DNA of 61,188 nucleotides from an uncultured Planctomycetota bacterium (GCA_900318195.1 ONJR01000090.1:1-61188), one strand, 5' to 3'. Shown: positions 8,021-17,556, counted from the first letter of the stretch. Notes: generated by a model not told the origin, from the sequence alone. Numbers and translations are program-made.

Positions 8021-8827
8021 TTACAGAATCGTCACGCACTCTCGATCACGTTTGATCACACGCGCATACTTAACGTCAGGCTCGCCGAGCAAGAGAACGT
8101 AGTTGAGCTCAAACCCTTGAGGAATCATCAAAGTGTCGCACAGTTCGGGGAAAAGGTTGAACGTCGCGGTCGCGAATCCGCACCACAGCGCGCCTAGTCC
8201 TAATGTGTGCGCGTATAATTCCAGATAGGAAAGCGCAATAATCGGATCGACGTTTCGACAACTCGGCGCAATCCTTTCTTTGTCAATAGCGACGACCACC
8301 ATTGCGGTTGCGGTTCGAAAGACGAGATCCTCCCCGCGTTCATAATATTCGCGCGCCATTGGAATCAGCGGACTCTCGTCAGTCGACGTCATAATGCGGT
8401 CTCGAACCGTTTCTATAATCTCGTTCATCTTCTCCTTGGTTGAAACAATGGAAAAGTGAAGCGAATCGATATTAACGCCGGTGGGTGGATAAGATAGTAG
8501 CGCGCGAATCTTTTCAATCTTCTCAGGCGGAATACTAACGTTCTTAAACTGTCTCACGCTCCGGCGCGAGAGCATAATTCTGAGAAGCTCTTCGTCGGAA
8601 CCGTAAAAAACCGGGGCGAGTTCGTCAGGATCGATTCCGCCGAAAGAAAGCGCGCCAGTTGGACAGATCGACATACAATGTTGGCATTCGAGACACCGTT
8701 CCGCGCCGTCTTCCATATAGCGTGGAATGAACTCAGAGTCGAACTCAAGCGCCTTAGCAATACAGTCTTTCAAACACATTCCACAATGAATACAACGCGC
8801 TCGATCAACGCCAATCGTACGTTCCAT
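8021..8827 (-). CDS. Nitroreductase with N-terminal double 4Fe-4S ferredoxin domain
   Basis: The start at 8827 is chosen because it has GGAG 9 bases upstream; a longer frame begins at 8905 without a good site. The 268-residue protein has two 4Fe-4S motifs, Cys12/15/18/22 and Cys45/48/51/55 (the second in CLECQHCMSICP). A nitroreductase domain follows, with RRSVRQFKNVSIP (FMN-binding Arg-Arg-Ser) and a C-terminal GLGALWCGFATATF flavin-site stretch. It probably transfers electrons from ferredoxin-type donors to FMN and reduces quinone, nitro or similar compounds in an anaerobe. It lies just downstream of the FG-GAP gene, with the start 62 bases after that gene's stop. Confidence 0.9.
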   Translation of the reverse strand: MERTIGVDRARCIHCGMCLKDCIAKALEFDSEFIPRYMEDGAERCLECQHCMSICPTGALSFGGIDPDELAPVFYGSDEELLRIMLSRRSVRQFKNVSIPPEKIEKIRALLSYPPTGVNIDSLHFSIVSTKEKMNEIIETVRDRIMTSTDESPLIPMAREYYERGEDLVFRTATAMVVVAIDKERIAPSCRNVDPIIALSYLELYAHTLGLGALWCGFATATFNLFPELCDTLMIPQGFELNYVLLLGEPDVKYARVIKRDRECVTIL

Positions 8828-8888
8828 AAAAATGTCTCCATATGAATTACTCAGGGACTTCAATCGTCGTCTTGCGCTTCGACGACTG

Positions 8889-11384
8889 TTATTTGTTGTT
8901 CTCATGAGGTAGAAGTATCAACACGCCAGTCCACGTCTCAACTGGAATCTTCCACGTTTCGCCCGAATTGAGCCTCTTCTCAAAGAGCGTCAATTTTGAC
9001 TTTCCACCGTCGGTGTATTTAATCGCGTCTTCCTTCTTCAATACGGCGGATAACCTCTGCTCAGCCGTCGTCGTGAGATAGGACTCGGAACGATTAATCG
9101 GCGCCGCGAGCCCAACAAGAAATTCAACGCTCGTGTCGCGCTTCGCGCAGACAACCACGTCGACTGGTTCGCCTCCGCGCGTCTGAAGGTACTCGCGACC
9201 TTCCAATTCCGGCGCAACGTCGAACCAAACATAGTCACGATTCGCAAACGCCTTCGCCCCGCTCTTCAACGGAGCTCGCTGTAACGCCGATTCTATGCGC
9301 AATGCGTCCGAATCAAATTGGATTATGCCGGTCTGATTCGGCGCCCAGTCGTTGCGTTTATAATAGAAATGCCCGTCTTCTGCGCCAACGACAGGATCCA
9401 ATACGCCGTCGCCGTCGAAGTCGACAACGGTAGGACTCGTACTATGCCCGCGTATAGGACGAGGATCGATCGGACCGGCTAGCGTAAAGTAGTATTTGCC
9501 GTCCTCGGCGCGCGTCTGAAGATATAAATCCGCATTCAGTCCGTTTGCTAGCAGATCCAATTTTCCGTCGCGATTATAGTCGACAAAACATATCTTACGA
9601 CGCCCGCTAGCGCCTGCGCGTCCAGCGTTTAGTCGCAACGGCTCGCCCGCAGCGTCAAGTAAGACGCGTTCGGGCGACTTCAGTTTGAGCGCGTCCTCTT
9701 CGTCTCGATAACGTTCAAAGAACGCCAGATATCCTTCAGAATCGAGCATTACGAGATCGGTCAGACCGTCGCCGTTCCAATCAAGCGCAACGGGAGTTGT
9801 GCGCCATTGCGTGAGCAACTCGTTTCCCTTGGGAAAGCGCCATCCCCACGCAAGCTTCGGAGGTTCGCCGTCCCATTCGACTTCAATCGCGCGCGGCTGA
9901 TCCAACTTCGGCGCGCCGCGCGTTCCTATATTGCGATACCACAATACATTGCCCAAAATTGAATTGACAACGACGTCTTTCAGTCCGTCGCAATCCCAGT
10001 CGGCAACCGAAAGCGTCGTATAACCCCACTTCGGTTCCGCTGGTCCTTGAATCGACCCATTCGGTCCCGCCATAATACGAATCGGCGTCGTTCCGTCCCG
10101 GCGAGTTTCGACAAGAGTGGCTCCTTCCGGAATGAGTCGTCGCGTCGCGGCGAGGAGGTCGGGATTAGGCTCGCTACTAAGCGCGACCGGCGCGTTCCAC
10201 TTCGGACTTTCTACTCCCGGACCGCTCAAATTCTCAATATAGAAAACGTAGCCCGCGCTGTTGCCGCAGAGCAGATCCCAATCCCCATCGTCGTCCCAGT
10301 CAACTCCCCAAGGAGTAGCAAGCGCGCCGCATTTCAGAAGATCGGGCTCTTGTTTAAAGTATTGCGGCGGTTCGAAATCGGGTCGACCGTCTCTCAGCTC
10401 GCCTTTATTCAAAAAAAGCGCGACGCGACCGTCTTCGTCCCCTAGTAAGACGTCAAGCGCGCCGTCTTTATTCCAATCAAATGCAACGATCGTCGGCATA
10501 GCAAGTTCCGCAGCCGCGCGTGCGCCGTCGGCGAGCGTGATCGGCGTGAACGCCCTATACTTCGGCTCAGAGCGAGAACCGATGTTTTCACTATATTGCA
10601 TTGTGTCGCGGAATTCTATTCCCAGAATATCCAAATCGCCGTCTCCGTCCCAGTCGGCAAAATTGGGATTCGGCCAACCGAACGTTTCGAGATTATTTCC
10701 GTCGACGTCCGTAAGCATAACCGGTTTCTCATACTCCGGCGTAGCGTTAGTTCCTGTATTACGAAGGAGATAGAGATTGCCGCGCAAAGGTCCGTTTTGC
10801 CAAACGCCCTCGGCGTTATAAGCGTCGTCCCAGCCGTAATCCGACCAGTCGTCGGAACCGACTATTATATCAACTAGTCCGTCCCCGTCGTAATCGACCA
10901 AACGCCACATATTACCGCGAACCTTATTCTTGTGGACGTTTTGCGGAAGTAACTCGTTCCCTGACTTAAGAGGAACAGGCTTGTCGACCCCGGTATGAAT
11001 AAAATCGGGATACTCATTGCCAGGCGTTAGAACGCGCAGTTTGCCGTCAACCCAACTTGGTTGCACATTGATCACGCCGCGACTCAATCGTCGAGCCTTC
11101 TCAAAGGTTGGATAAACCGGATCGTCTCCGCTATTGCGAAAGTACCACACGCCGTTGTAGGGCACGTCTTCACAGCTAACAATAAGATCGGTATTACCAT
11201 CCTCGTCGACGTCGGTCGGCGTCACCCAGGACCACAATCCGACCGCAAGATAGGCGTCGGCGTCAGGATTATTGAACGTCATGCGTTGTAAGCCGTCTTC
11301 CTGCGCGTCGACGCATTGTAAGGTGCAGAAAGCCGACGACAAGGTTAGTAACGCGCATAGACTTGCATACAAAACACGTTTCAT
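8889..11384 (-). CDS. FG-GAP/VCBS-repeat exported protein
   Basis: An 831-residue protein with a signal peptide (VLYASLCALLTLSSAFCTLQ). At least eight calcium-binding-loop repeats of the D.D.DG..DL type are spread along it (DVDEDGNTDLIV, DYDGDGLVDIIVG, DWDGDGDLDILG, DWNKDGALDVLLG, DWDDDGDWDLLCG, DWDCDGLKDVVV, DWNGDGLTDLVM, DYNRDGKLDLLA, DFDGDGVLDPVVG). Such repeats fold into integrin-like beta-propeller blades and bind Ca2+. The C-terminal 170 residues are a different, beta-rich domain. Such proteins are abundant in planctomycetes and are usually secreted or cell-surface; the ligand is not known. Confidence 0.9.
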   Translation of the reverse strand: MKRVLYASLCALLTLSSAFCTLQCVDAQEDGLQRMTFNNPDADAYLAVGLWSWVTPTDVDEDGNTDLIVSCEDVPYNGVWYFRNSGDDPVYPTFEKARRLSRGVINVQPSWVDGKLRVLTPGNEYPDFIHTGVDKPVPLKSGNELLPQNVHKNKVRGNMWRLVDYDGDGLVDIIVGSDDWSDYGWDDAYNAEGVWQNGPLRGNLYLLRNTGTNATPEYEKPVMLTDVDGNNLETFGWPNPNFADWDGDGDLDILGIEFRDTMQYSENIGSRSEPKYRAFTPITLADGARAAAELAMPTIVAFDWNKDGALDVLLGDEDGRVALFLNKGELRDGRPDFEPPQYFKQEPDLLKCGALATPWGVDWDDDGDWDLLCGNSAGYVFYIENLSGPGVESPKWNAPVALSSEPNPDLLAATRRLIPEGATLVETRRDGTTPIRIMAGPNGSIQGPAEPKWGYTTLSVADWDCDGLKDVVVNSILGNVLWYRNIGTRGAPKLDQPRAIEVEWDGEPPKLAWGWRFPKGNELLTQWRTTPVALDWNGDGLTDLVMLDSEGYLAFFERYRDEEDALKLKSPERVLLDAAGEPLRLNAGRAGASGRRKICFVDYNRDGKLDLLANGLNADLYLQTRAEDGKYYFTLAGPIDPRPIRGHSTSPTVVDFDGDGVLDPVVGAEDGHFYYKRNDWAPNQTGIIQFDSDALRIESALQRAPLKSGAKAFANRDYVWFDVAPELEGREYLQTRGGEPVDVVVCAKRDTSVEFLVGLAAPINRSESYLTTTAEQRLSAVLKKEDAIKYTDGGKSKLTLFEKRLNSGETWKIPVETWTGVLILLPHENNK

Positions 11385-11488
11385 ACCCGACCCCCAATTG
11401 AAACTCAGAAAACAGTGGAACGCTAAAATAATACTAACGAAGCGTCGTATGGCGAAAGCGCTCGACGCGTTCGAAGAAATTTTACCCT

Positions 11489-11519
11489 AAAAGCGCGCGC
11501 TCCGAATGAACAGAGCGCG
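11489..11519 (-). terminator. Terminator of the transglutaminase-like gene
   Basis: Read leftward, CGCGCTC and GAGCGCG form a stem (11496-11502 with 11513-11519) followed by CGCTTTT, about 30 bases after the stop of the gene at 11548. Confidence 0.6.
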
Positions 11520-11547
11520 TCTTCTGTAATAAACGCAACCGAAGCGA

Positions 11548-12996
11548 CTACTTCGTTTCAACCGTCAACTGGAAATCCCACTTATTAAAGTAGAGATTAC
11601 CGTCCTTCGTCTCGATTTCGCCAGCCTGTAGATCGACTGGTTCGCTACGGAAGAACTTTTTCGGAATAAAGAGCGGACGACCGATCGAATCGTTAATCAC
11701 GAGTCGATACTGGTCGAGCGCACTCTTATAAATATCGCGAATAATCGGATCGTCGCTCTTCATTTTACCATAGGACATATCGATCGGAACCCATCCGATC
11801 CCTTCATAGTAAACTTCGCCCCAATCGTGCATACCGCAGACGCCGGACTTCTTCATAGTCCATCCGCTCTGCCATTTGGCTGGCACGCCGACGCTACGGC
11901 ACGCGGAGACGAGTAGAAGCGTAAGCATCCCGCAGTCGCCGTGTCCCTCGCGAAGAACGTATTCGGGAATGCAGGGCATCGTTCCATATTCGTTCGAGGA
12001 CGCCCAAGGATAGGTTGCGTCAATCTTATCGAAGAGAAGCGAGACTTTCTTAACGGGGTTCGTTTCGTCGCCAACAATCTCTTGCGCCCACTTTTTCATG
12101 GCGTCTGTTTTAATCATGTGCGGTAGATATTCCGCAGTGTAGGTCTTATAGACGTCGCTGTTCTCGTCGTAAGGCTTGACGTTCTCGACAAGGAACTCCT
12201 GCGAGAAGTACTGAGCGTAGCTTGTCGTTTCGAAAACGAGTTTAAAGACGACCGGCTTGTCTTTTTCAGCTGTCTTCTCCATATACACGGTGCGCTGGAG
12301 ATCAGTTTCCGGCGAGACCTCGTAGCGATCAGCGTCAACGGAAATCAATTTAACGTCCTGCTGGCGCTCGCAGGTCGTTCGTGGGAACGGCGCCCAGTAT
12401 TTGACGAGTTCGCCTGACGGCACGGTGTTTGCGGGAATCGTTGCAATCGCAGTAAAGACGTTATGGCGCGCATGCGTCAGTTTGCCGTTGCCGTCCGACG
12501 CTTTGATCATATCGGCGCAGTTCTGCAACCGTTCAGCCGTCGCTTGCTTGTCGTATTCCGTAACAACGCGTTTAGGTCGCAATTCGGGATCGAGGCGCGC
12601 AAGGTTGGCGACCGCGTGCTTGAAGTAACGACGCTCGCCGTCGATCGCACGCATTTCAAGATAGCGTTTCGACTCCCACTCGCGCATCTTCGCGTCGCTC
12701 GCGTCATAACCGGCTTGAGTTAGTTGCTCCTTGATCTGCGCTTCGCTGTAGCGGAATTCAATACGGATGCGGCGCATGAGTTCAATGTACCAATCCTTCT
12801 GAATCTGCTCTTCCGGAGTGAGATCGCGCAACGAAACAAGCTGTGCGGTGGCGTCCGAGAACTGATTCGCCTCAATAAGCTCGACGACTTTTTTTTGCCA
12901 GTCCGACTGGGCAAATGCGTTAGAACAGGATAAAATAGCGGCAACGCCGAGCGCGAGTCCTAAAACGACGCGCGCGGAATAACTCATCATTCGCAT
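11548..12996 (-). CDS. Exported transglutaminase-like protein
   Basis: A 482-residue protein with a signal peptide (VVLGLALGVAAILSCSNAFA). The C-terminal half is a transglutaminase-like cysteine-protease fold: Cys in REGHGDCGMLTLLLVSACRS, His in CGMHDWGEVYYEGIGWVPID, and Asp in the same stretch (PIDMSYG), the usual Cys-His-Asp order. The N-terminal half is mostly helical (EEQIQKDWYIELMRRIRIEF) and precedes a beta region of the kind that accompanies these domains. In bacteria such proteins are often peptidases or have roles in envelope processing; no substrate is visible. It is divergent from the NlpC/P60 gene across a region holding a 9-bp inverted repeat. Confidence 0.85.
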   Translation of the reverse strand: MRMMSYSARVVLGLALGVAAILSCSNAFAQSDWQKKVVELIEANQFSDATAQLVSLRDLTPEEQIQKDWYIELMRRIRIEFRYSEAQIKEQLTQAGYDASDAKMREWESKRYLEMRAIDGERRYFKHAVANLARLDPELRPKRVVTEYDKQATAERLQNCADMIKASDGNGKLTHARHNVFTAIATIPANTVPSGELVKYWAPFPRTTCERQQDVKLISVDADRYEVSPETDLQRTVYMEKTAEKDKPVVFKLVFETTSYAQYFSQEFLVENVKPYDENSDVYKTYTAEYLPHMIKTDAMKKWAQEIVGDETNPVKKVSLLFDKIDATYPWASSNEYGTMPCIPEYVLREGHGDCGMLTLLLVSACRSVGVPAKWQSGWTMKKSGVCGMHDWGEVYYEGIGWVPIDMSYGKMKSDDPIIRDIYKSALDQYRLVINDSIGRPLFIPKKFFRSEPVDLQAGEIETKDGNLYFNKWDFQLTVETK

Positions 12997-13007
12997 AACT
13001 CAACCTT

Positions 13008-13038
13008 CATTTGTTACGTGTAACGTCGCTAACAAATG
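13008..13038. promoter_or_regulatory. Inverted repeat between divergent genes (possible operator)
   Basis: CATTTGTTA (13008-13016) and TAACAAATG (13030-13038) form a perfect 9-bp inverted repeat with a 13-base spacer. It lies 11 bases upstream of the leftward transglutaminase-like start and about 100 bases upstream of the rightward NlpC/P60 start. It could be a regulator-binding site for the divergent pair or a hairpin in one leader. Confidence 0.4.
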
Positions 13039-13140
13039 CGACGCAGGAATCCATACCTGAAAGTATACGATATTGGACATAAGCGCGCAAGACGCGCGCG
13101 ACATTTTTATAAAAGAACACGACGAGCACGGAAAGAAACT

Positions 13141-14376
13141 ATGAACCGCATAACGAAAACGACAACTTTAGGTATAACGCTCACTGCGCTCTTGATACTA
13201 GCGTTCTGCCCGAAAATCTTAGGACAAGAGAACGAAACGGCGCGTCAAAAGGAGGCGCTTGCCGCAAAGTTCGAAGCGATTAGAACGCAATTCGCGCCTG
13301 ATAAGCGGCTCGAACTCTTCCGTCTTGAATTCGACGAAACCGTAACCCCACCGAAAGCGCGACTCGAAACGACCTCCGCGCAAGCTAGGGACGCCGCGCG
13401 CAAGTTACAGGCGGAATACAAAGAATGGCAGATCGAGGTCGCGCTCTACCCCGAGGAGAACGCAAAACTCGAGGGCAAATGGCGCGCAATCGTAATTCAT
13501 TCGACAATTCAAATTCAGTCAGGACCGGATTACTCGACCGAGTGGAGCACGCAGTCGCTTATGGGAACGCCGCTGCGCGTGCTCGATACAACGCCTAGTT
13601 ATTGGCTACTCGTTCAAAATGCCGACGGTTATATTGGGTACGCGACTAGGGGTAGTCTGCTACGAATGACGAAGGCAGAATACGACGCGTGGCTCGACGC
13701 GCCCAAGCTAATTTGGATCAAGAATGTCGGGGAAATCCTCGCTGAGCCGCGCGCCGACTCCGCAACAGTCAGCGACCTTGTTGCAAACGACGTCATGATA
13801 TGGAAAGAACGCGAAGAGCGCGAAGGGTACTATCATGTCGCGACGCCTGACGGGCGGCTAGGTTGGATCGAGGCGTCTGGCGCAATGGAGTGGACGCAAT
13901 GGCTAGCAACGCGTGAACTAACAGCGGAAAATATCATAGCAAGCGCGCGAAGAATGCTCGGACGTCCCTACGTCTGGGGCGGGACTTCTGCAAAGGGCGT
14001 CGACTGTAGCGGTCTCGTTAATTTTGCATTCTATACCAACGGATATAATATTCTTCGGGACGTTAGTCAAATTCAGCGCGAAGGACTAGAGGTCGATATG
14101 TCGCGAGGGTGGCGAGGGTACGAACCTGGCGACCTTCTTCTCTTCGGCGCGAAACGCGAAAACGGTACTATCGGTTGGCGACATATCGCGATTTACATCG
14201 GAGACGGTCGTTTCATCCACTCGGCAACGTGGGTTTACGAGGCGAGTTTGGATCCTGACTCGCCGCTCTACGACGAACGTAACGCAAAATCGTTACAAAA
14301 GGTCATACGCATGATCGGCGCGCCTGAAACGGAGCATTTCCATCCGATCAGTAAAAATAAAGCGTATACGAAATAA
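13141..14376 (+). CDS. Exported NlpC/P60 peptidase with SH3-like domains
   Basis: The start at 13141 gives a clear signal peptide (MNRITKTTTLGITLTALLIL, ending near LGQ) and has GGAAAG upstream; the frame is open further up to 13036 but that part has no signal character. The 411-residue protein has SH3-like segments (RVLDTTPSYWLLVQNADGYI; EILAEPRADSATVSDL) and a C-terminal NlpC/P60 domain: Cys289 in KGVDCSGLVN, His348 in WRHIAIYIG and His360 in RFIHSAT. Such enzymes cut gamma-D-glutamyl-diamino acid bonds of murein peptides. With the Ala-Glu epimerase two genes on, this recalls Bacillus ykfC/ykfB. A PHP phosphatase gene follows 15 bases downstream. Confidence 0.9.
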   Translation: MNRITKTTTLGITLTALLILAFCPKILGQENETARQKEALAAKFEAIRTQFAPDKRLELFRLEFDETVTPPKARLETTSAQARDAARKLQAEYKEWQIEVALYPEENAKLEGKWRAIVIHSTIQIQSGPDYSTEWSTQSLMGTPLRVLDTTPSYWLLVQNADGYIGYATRGSLLRMTKAEYDAWLDAPKLIWIKNVGEILAEPRADSATVSDLVANDVMIWKEREEREGYYHVATPDGRLGWIEASGAMEWTQWLATRELTAENIIASARRMLGRPYVWGGTSAKGVDCSGLVNFAFYTNGYNILRDVSQIQREGLEVDMSRGWRGYEPGDLLLFGAKRENGTIGWRHIAIYIGDGRFIHSATWVYEASLDPDSPLYDERNAKSLQKVIRMIGAPETEHFHPISKNKAYTK

Positions 14377-14391
14377 CGCGCGAGGCGATTC

Positions 14392-15231
14392 ATGAACGCA
14401 GACTACCATCTTCATACGGAGTTCAGCGACGATTCCGATACCCCGATAGAAGCCGTTGTCGAGCGCGCCATAGCGCTGGGTCTCAACGAAATTTGCATTA
14501 CCGACCATGTCGATTACGGCGCCAAAACCGAATGGCGTAGCGCTAACGATCTTCTGTGGATTCAGGGAATTCGTCAAAAGAACGTTCCCTACTCTATGTA
14601 TTTCGCGCGACTCGACGCATTGCGAGCACAATATGGTTCGCGTATTAGCATACGTAGCGGGCTGGAGTTCGGAATGCAGACAACAACGATACCACAGTAC
14701 ACAGCGGTTGTCGAAAGATACCGACGCGAACTCGATTTCGTACTTCTGAGTGTGCACGAGATCGACGACTTGGAATTCTGGAACCAAGATTTCCAGCGTG
14801 GCAAGACGCAGGAGGAATACAATCTTCGATATTACCGCGAGCTCCTCGCGCTCGTCGAGAAATTCAAGGATTATTCTGCGCTCGCCCATCTCGATCTTCT
14901 CGCACGCTACGACCAGAACGGACTCTACCCATTCGACAAAGTTCGCGAGCTCGTAGTTGCGATTCTAGAGCGTGTGATTCTGGACGGGAAAGGGCTCGAA
15001 GTGAACACGTCGAGTTGGCGTTACGAATTAGGGGACACGACGCCCAGTCGCGAAATTCTGCGTCTCTATCGCGATTTGGGAGGGCGAGTTTTAACGCTTG
15101 GTAGCGACGCGCACACGCCGGGTCAGATTGCGGAACATTTCGCAGACGCGCGCGCTATTTTACGCGACGAACTCGGCTTTAAAGAAATTTGCGCCTTTGA
15201 CAAGATGACGCCCACTTTTCACGAATTATAA
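14392..15231 (+). CDS. PHP-domain histidinol-phosphatase family protein (HisJ-like)
   Basis: A 279-residue PHP-fold metal phosphoesterase. The metal ligands are evident: DYHLHTEFSDD (HxH), EICITDHVDYG, GLEFG, LSVHEID, LAHLDLLARY and LTLGSDAHTP (D.H near the C-terminus). Length and order match the HisJ/HisK class, which dephosphorylates histidinol phosphate, but no other his genes are near and PHP enzymes act on various phosphates. It has no signal peptide, unlike the exported proteins on either side. It lies 15 bases after the NlpC/P60 gene and is probably cotranscribed with it. Confidence 0.85.
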   Translation: MNADYHLHTEFSDDSDTPIEAVVERAIALGLNEICITDHVDYGAKTEWRSANDLLWIQGIRQKNVPYSMYFARLDALRAQYGSRISIRSGLEFGMQTTTIPQYTAVVERYRRELDFVLLSVHEIDDLEFWNQDFQRGKTQEEYNLRYYRELLALVEKFKDYSALAHLDLLARYDQNGLYPFDKVRELVVAILERVILDGKGLEVNTSSWRYELGDTTPSREILRLYRDLGGRVLTLGSDAHTPGQIAEHFADARAILRDELGFKEICAFDKMTPTFHEL

Positions 15232-15315
15232 CGTTATAATGGAGACGCGTTGCGACGAACGGCGCCGCAACGCGTCCGACCTAATTACAAACACAAGGAA
15301 AAAGGACAAAACAAT

Positions 15316-16500
15316 ATGTCGACACGTCGTAATTTTATGCGCGCGTCTTTAGCGGCAACGCTCGGGGTAGCGCTAGCGCAACGTACCGCGCGTTCTGCGT
15401 TCGCCGCGCCGCAGATCGCCAATCCTGAAATTAAGCCTGGGCAATTGCGTCTCACCTTTAAGCCGTATCTTCTCACATTGCGTCATGCCTTCGGGGTCTC
15501 CGGCGTAACGCGTACGGAAACGATGGGCGTGCAAGTGGAAGTTGAGTACGACGGGGTCGTCGGATACGGCGAGGCGTCGATGCCGCCGTATTTGAGCGAG
15601 TCGACTGAATCTGTCATGGCGTTTTTAAAACGCGTCGATCTCACGCAATTTAGCGATCCGTTCGCACTCGACGACATACTTTCCTACGTTGATGGAATCT
15701 GCGAGAATAACGCGGCGGCTAAGTGTTCGATCGATCTCGCCATGCACGATCTCGTCGGTAAGCTTATGGGGCAACCCTGGTGGCGAATTTGGGGACTCAA
15801 CAAGGATAAGACCCCTACGACTATGTACACAATCGGAATCGACACGCCGGAAAAGGTCAAAGAGAAGACGCGCGAGGCGGCGAAATTCGATTTGCTCAAG
15901 GTTAAGCTTGGGCGTGATAAGAAGAGCGATCGTGAGATGATCGAGTCCGTGCGCGCCGTCTCTGATCGACCGATTGCGGTTGACGCCAATCAGGGCTGGA
16001 AAGATAAGGTTTACGCGCTCGAAATGATCGAGTGGTTGCACGAGCAGGGAATCGTTATGGTCGAGCAACCGATGAAGAAGACCAAGCACGACGATATCGC
16101 ATGGATTACGGAGCGAAGCCCATTGCCGATCATGGCGGACGAATCTTTGCAACGGCTCGTCGACATTCCCAAAATGAAGGGCGTTTTCTCGGGAATTAAT
16201 ATCAAACTAATGAAATGTACGGGTCTGCGCGAGGCGTGGAAAATGCTCAATCTTGCGCGCGCGCTCGATATGAAGGTTATGGTCGGATGCATGACGGAGA
16301 CGTCGTGCGCCATTTCAGCGGCGGCGCAACTCTCGCCCGCCGTCGACTGGGCAGATCTCGACGGCAATTTGCTCATCTCAAACGACCTTTTCGACGGAAT
16401 ACAGACTGCGCCAAACGGTAAGCTCATACTCAGCGACAAACCGGGTCTCGGTCTCACGAAACTCGAAAAACCAATCAATCGACTAGACACAATCATTTAA
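15316..16500 (+). CDS. Tat-signal dipeptide (L-Ala-D/L-Glu) epimerase, enolase superfamily
   Basis: Start at 15316 has AAGGAAAAAGGA upstream; the open frame begins earlier at 15250. The 394-residue protein starts with a Tat-like signal (STRRNFMRASLAATLG). The full mandelate-racemase-like catalytic set is present: Lys195 and Lys197 (KVK), Asp223 (DANQGW), Glu250 (VEQPM), Asp275 (ADESL) and Lys297 (NIKLMK). The DANQGW and KVKLG motifs are usual for Ala-Glu epimerases that convert L-Ala-D-Glu, a murein peptide product, to L-Ala-L-Glu. A Tat signal is unusual, since the best-known enzymes are cytoplasmic; here the reaction may occur outside the cytoplasm. It lies downstream of NlpC/P60 and PHP genes. 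Confidence 0.88.
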   Translation: MSTRRNFMRASLAATLGVALAQRTARSAFAAPQIANPEIKPGQLRLTFKPYLLTLRHAFGVSGVTRTETMGVQVEVEYDGVVGYGEASMPPYLSESTESVMAFLKRVDLTQFSDPFALDDILSYVDGICENNAAAKCSIDLAMHDLVGKLMGQPWWRIWGLNKDKTPTTMYTIGIDTPEKVKEKTREAAKFDLLKVKLGRDKKSDREMIESVRAVSDRPIAVDANQGWKDKVYALEMIEWLHEQGIVMVEQPMKKTKHDDIAWITERSPLPIMADESLQRLVDIPKMKGVFSGINIKLMKCTGLREAWKMLNLARALDMKVMVGCMTETSCAISAAAQLSPAVDWADLDGNLLISNDLFDGIQTAPNGKLILSDKPGLGLTKLEKPINRLDTII

Positions 16501-16518
16501 CGCGTACAAAAAGGCGTC

Positions 16519-16546
16519 TTGACGACGACGCGTTACTGATTATAAT
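16519..16546 (+). promoter_or_regulatory. Promoter of tRNA-Arg
   Basis: TTGACG (16519-16524) and TATAAT (16541-16546) are separated by 16 bases, 49 bases before the tRNA. Confidence 0.7.
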
Positions 16547-16595
16547 TGTTTCGTTCTCGTTGACAGTCGTGATGGCGAAGGCGGGACCGAAACAC

Positions 16596-16669
16596 GTCTC
16601 CATAGCTCAATTGGATAGAGCGTCGGCCTCCGAAGCCGAAGGTTGCTGGTTCGATTCCAGTTGGAGACG
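16596..16669 (+). tRNA. tRNA-Arg(CCG)
   Basis: A 74-base cloverleaf. The acceptor stem is GTCTCCA/TGGAGAC with G73 as discriminator; the D arm is GCTC/GAGC; the anticodon stem TCGGC/GCCGA closes the loop CTCCGAA, giving anticodon CCG (codon CGG). The T arm contains GGTTCGATTCC. CCA is not encoded. A partial duplicate of its 3' half lies at 17,508. Confidence 0.95.
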
Positions 16670-16721
16670 CTCGGGAAATTCCCGGCTCAAAATGTTCCCG
16701 CCTTGATCGCCCTTAAACTAA

Positions 16722-17429
16722 AAACAGCCCCATGGGTCTGTTGCGTTCATCTACGATTGTGAGAATAACGTGTACATCAGTCAATGGGGCGAGACGATGC
16801 GTTCCAGCGGCACGTCGAGCATATGAAACTCTGATCTACTGAGATTGTGCTATTGTTTGCGAAGAATGCGCGTCTTTGATGATCTCCGCTTTGTCGCTCG
16901 ATTTCTTGATGATCGAAAAGAACAGACCTTAATCTTATTGAGAACAGACGGGGTAGCGCATCGTCTGACTGTTCTCCTGAGTCCTCTCAGAATGTTCGCT
17001 GATCTCCCCATTGACAAGTTCTACCCGCTTAAACTTCAGTTAGCGCGTCCGTAGATACTTTGGGACTGGTCAGTTCACGCGCGAGAAAGCAATACTCTCG
17101 TGAACTGTATTAGGCACGTCTTTAAATACGGAGTCGAGCAGGAGCTTGTAAGCCGGTAAATCTGCTAACGTTGAAGTCGTTGATTCCCTTAAAAGAGCGC
17201 GTACCTCCAGCAAATAAGACCGCTCCAATTATTATTGTCTCGACGGACGGCGCGACGCACTATCGGTGCGATATTATTTTGCGTTGTCGCAGGAGTATGA
17301 GTCGCCGACTCTGTTAAAGGCGCCCTTCTCTGACTGCTCGCATCACTTAAACGCAACATACGCTGTCTGGTCGAGAGTATACTCGTCTCCCCGAAGATAA
17401 AAAATAGGGCGCAAAACTTGGGGCTGTTT
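16722..17429. mobile_element. Decayed element bounded by 10-bp inverted repeats
   Basis: AAACAGCCCC at 16722-16731 and GGGGCTGTTT at 17420-17429 form a perfect 10-bp inverted pair enclosing about 700 bases between tRNA-Arg and a tRNA-Arg fragment. No long frame is preserved inside and I recognise no transposase. It may be a decayed insertion sequence or the remains of an element integrated at the tRNA. Confidence 0.4.
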
Positions 17430-17507
17430 GGGACTGTTTTGAGGTTGCGGGGCGCCGTTACGGAGACAACGGACGAGGGAAATACGGATATTTACGAGCA
17501 AACGCTT

Positions 17508-17556
17508 GCCTTCGCAAGCCGAAGGTCGCCAGTTCGATCTCGGTTGGAGACGCTCG
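17508..17556 (+). repeat. Partial tRNA-Arg 3' half (possible attachment-site duplicate)
   Basis: This 49-base stretch copies the anticodon arm to the 3' end of the tRNA-Arg at 16,596 (shared AGCCGAAGGT, GTTCGAT and TTGGAGACGCTCG), with a handful of differences. It includes bases just past the tRNA end (CTCG), as an integrase crossover copy would. The distance between the copies is about 0.9 kb, filled with decayed sequence. Confidence 0.6.
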
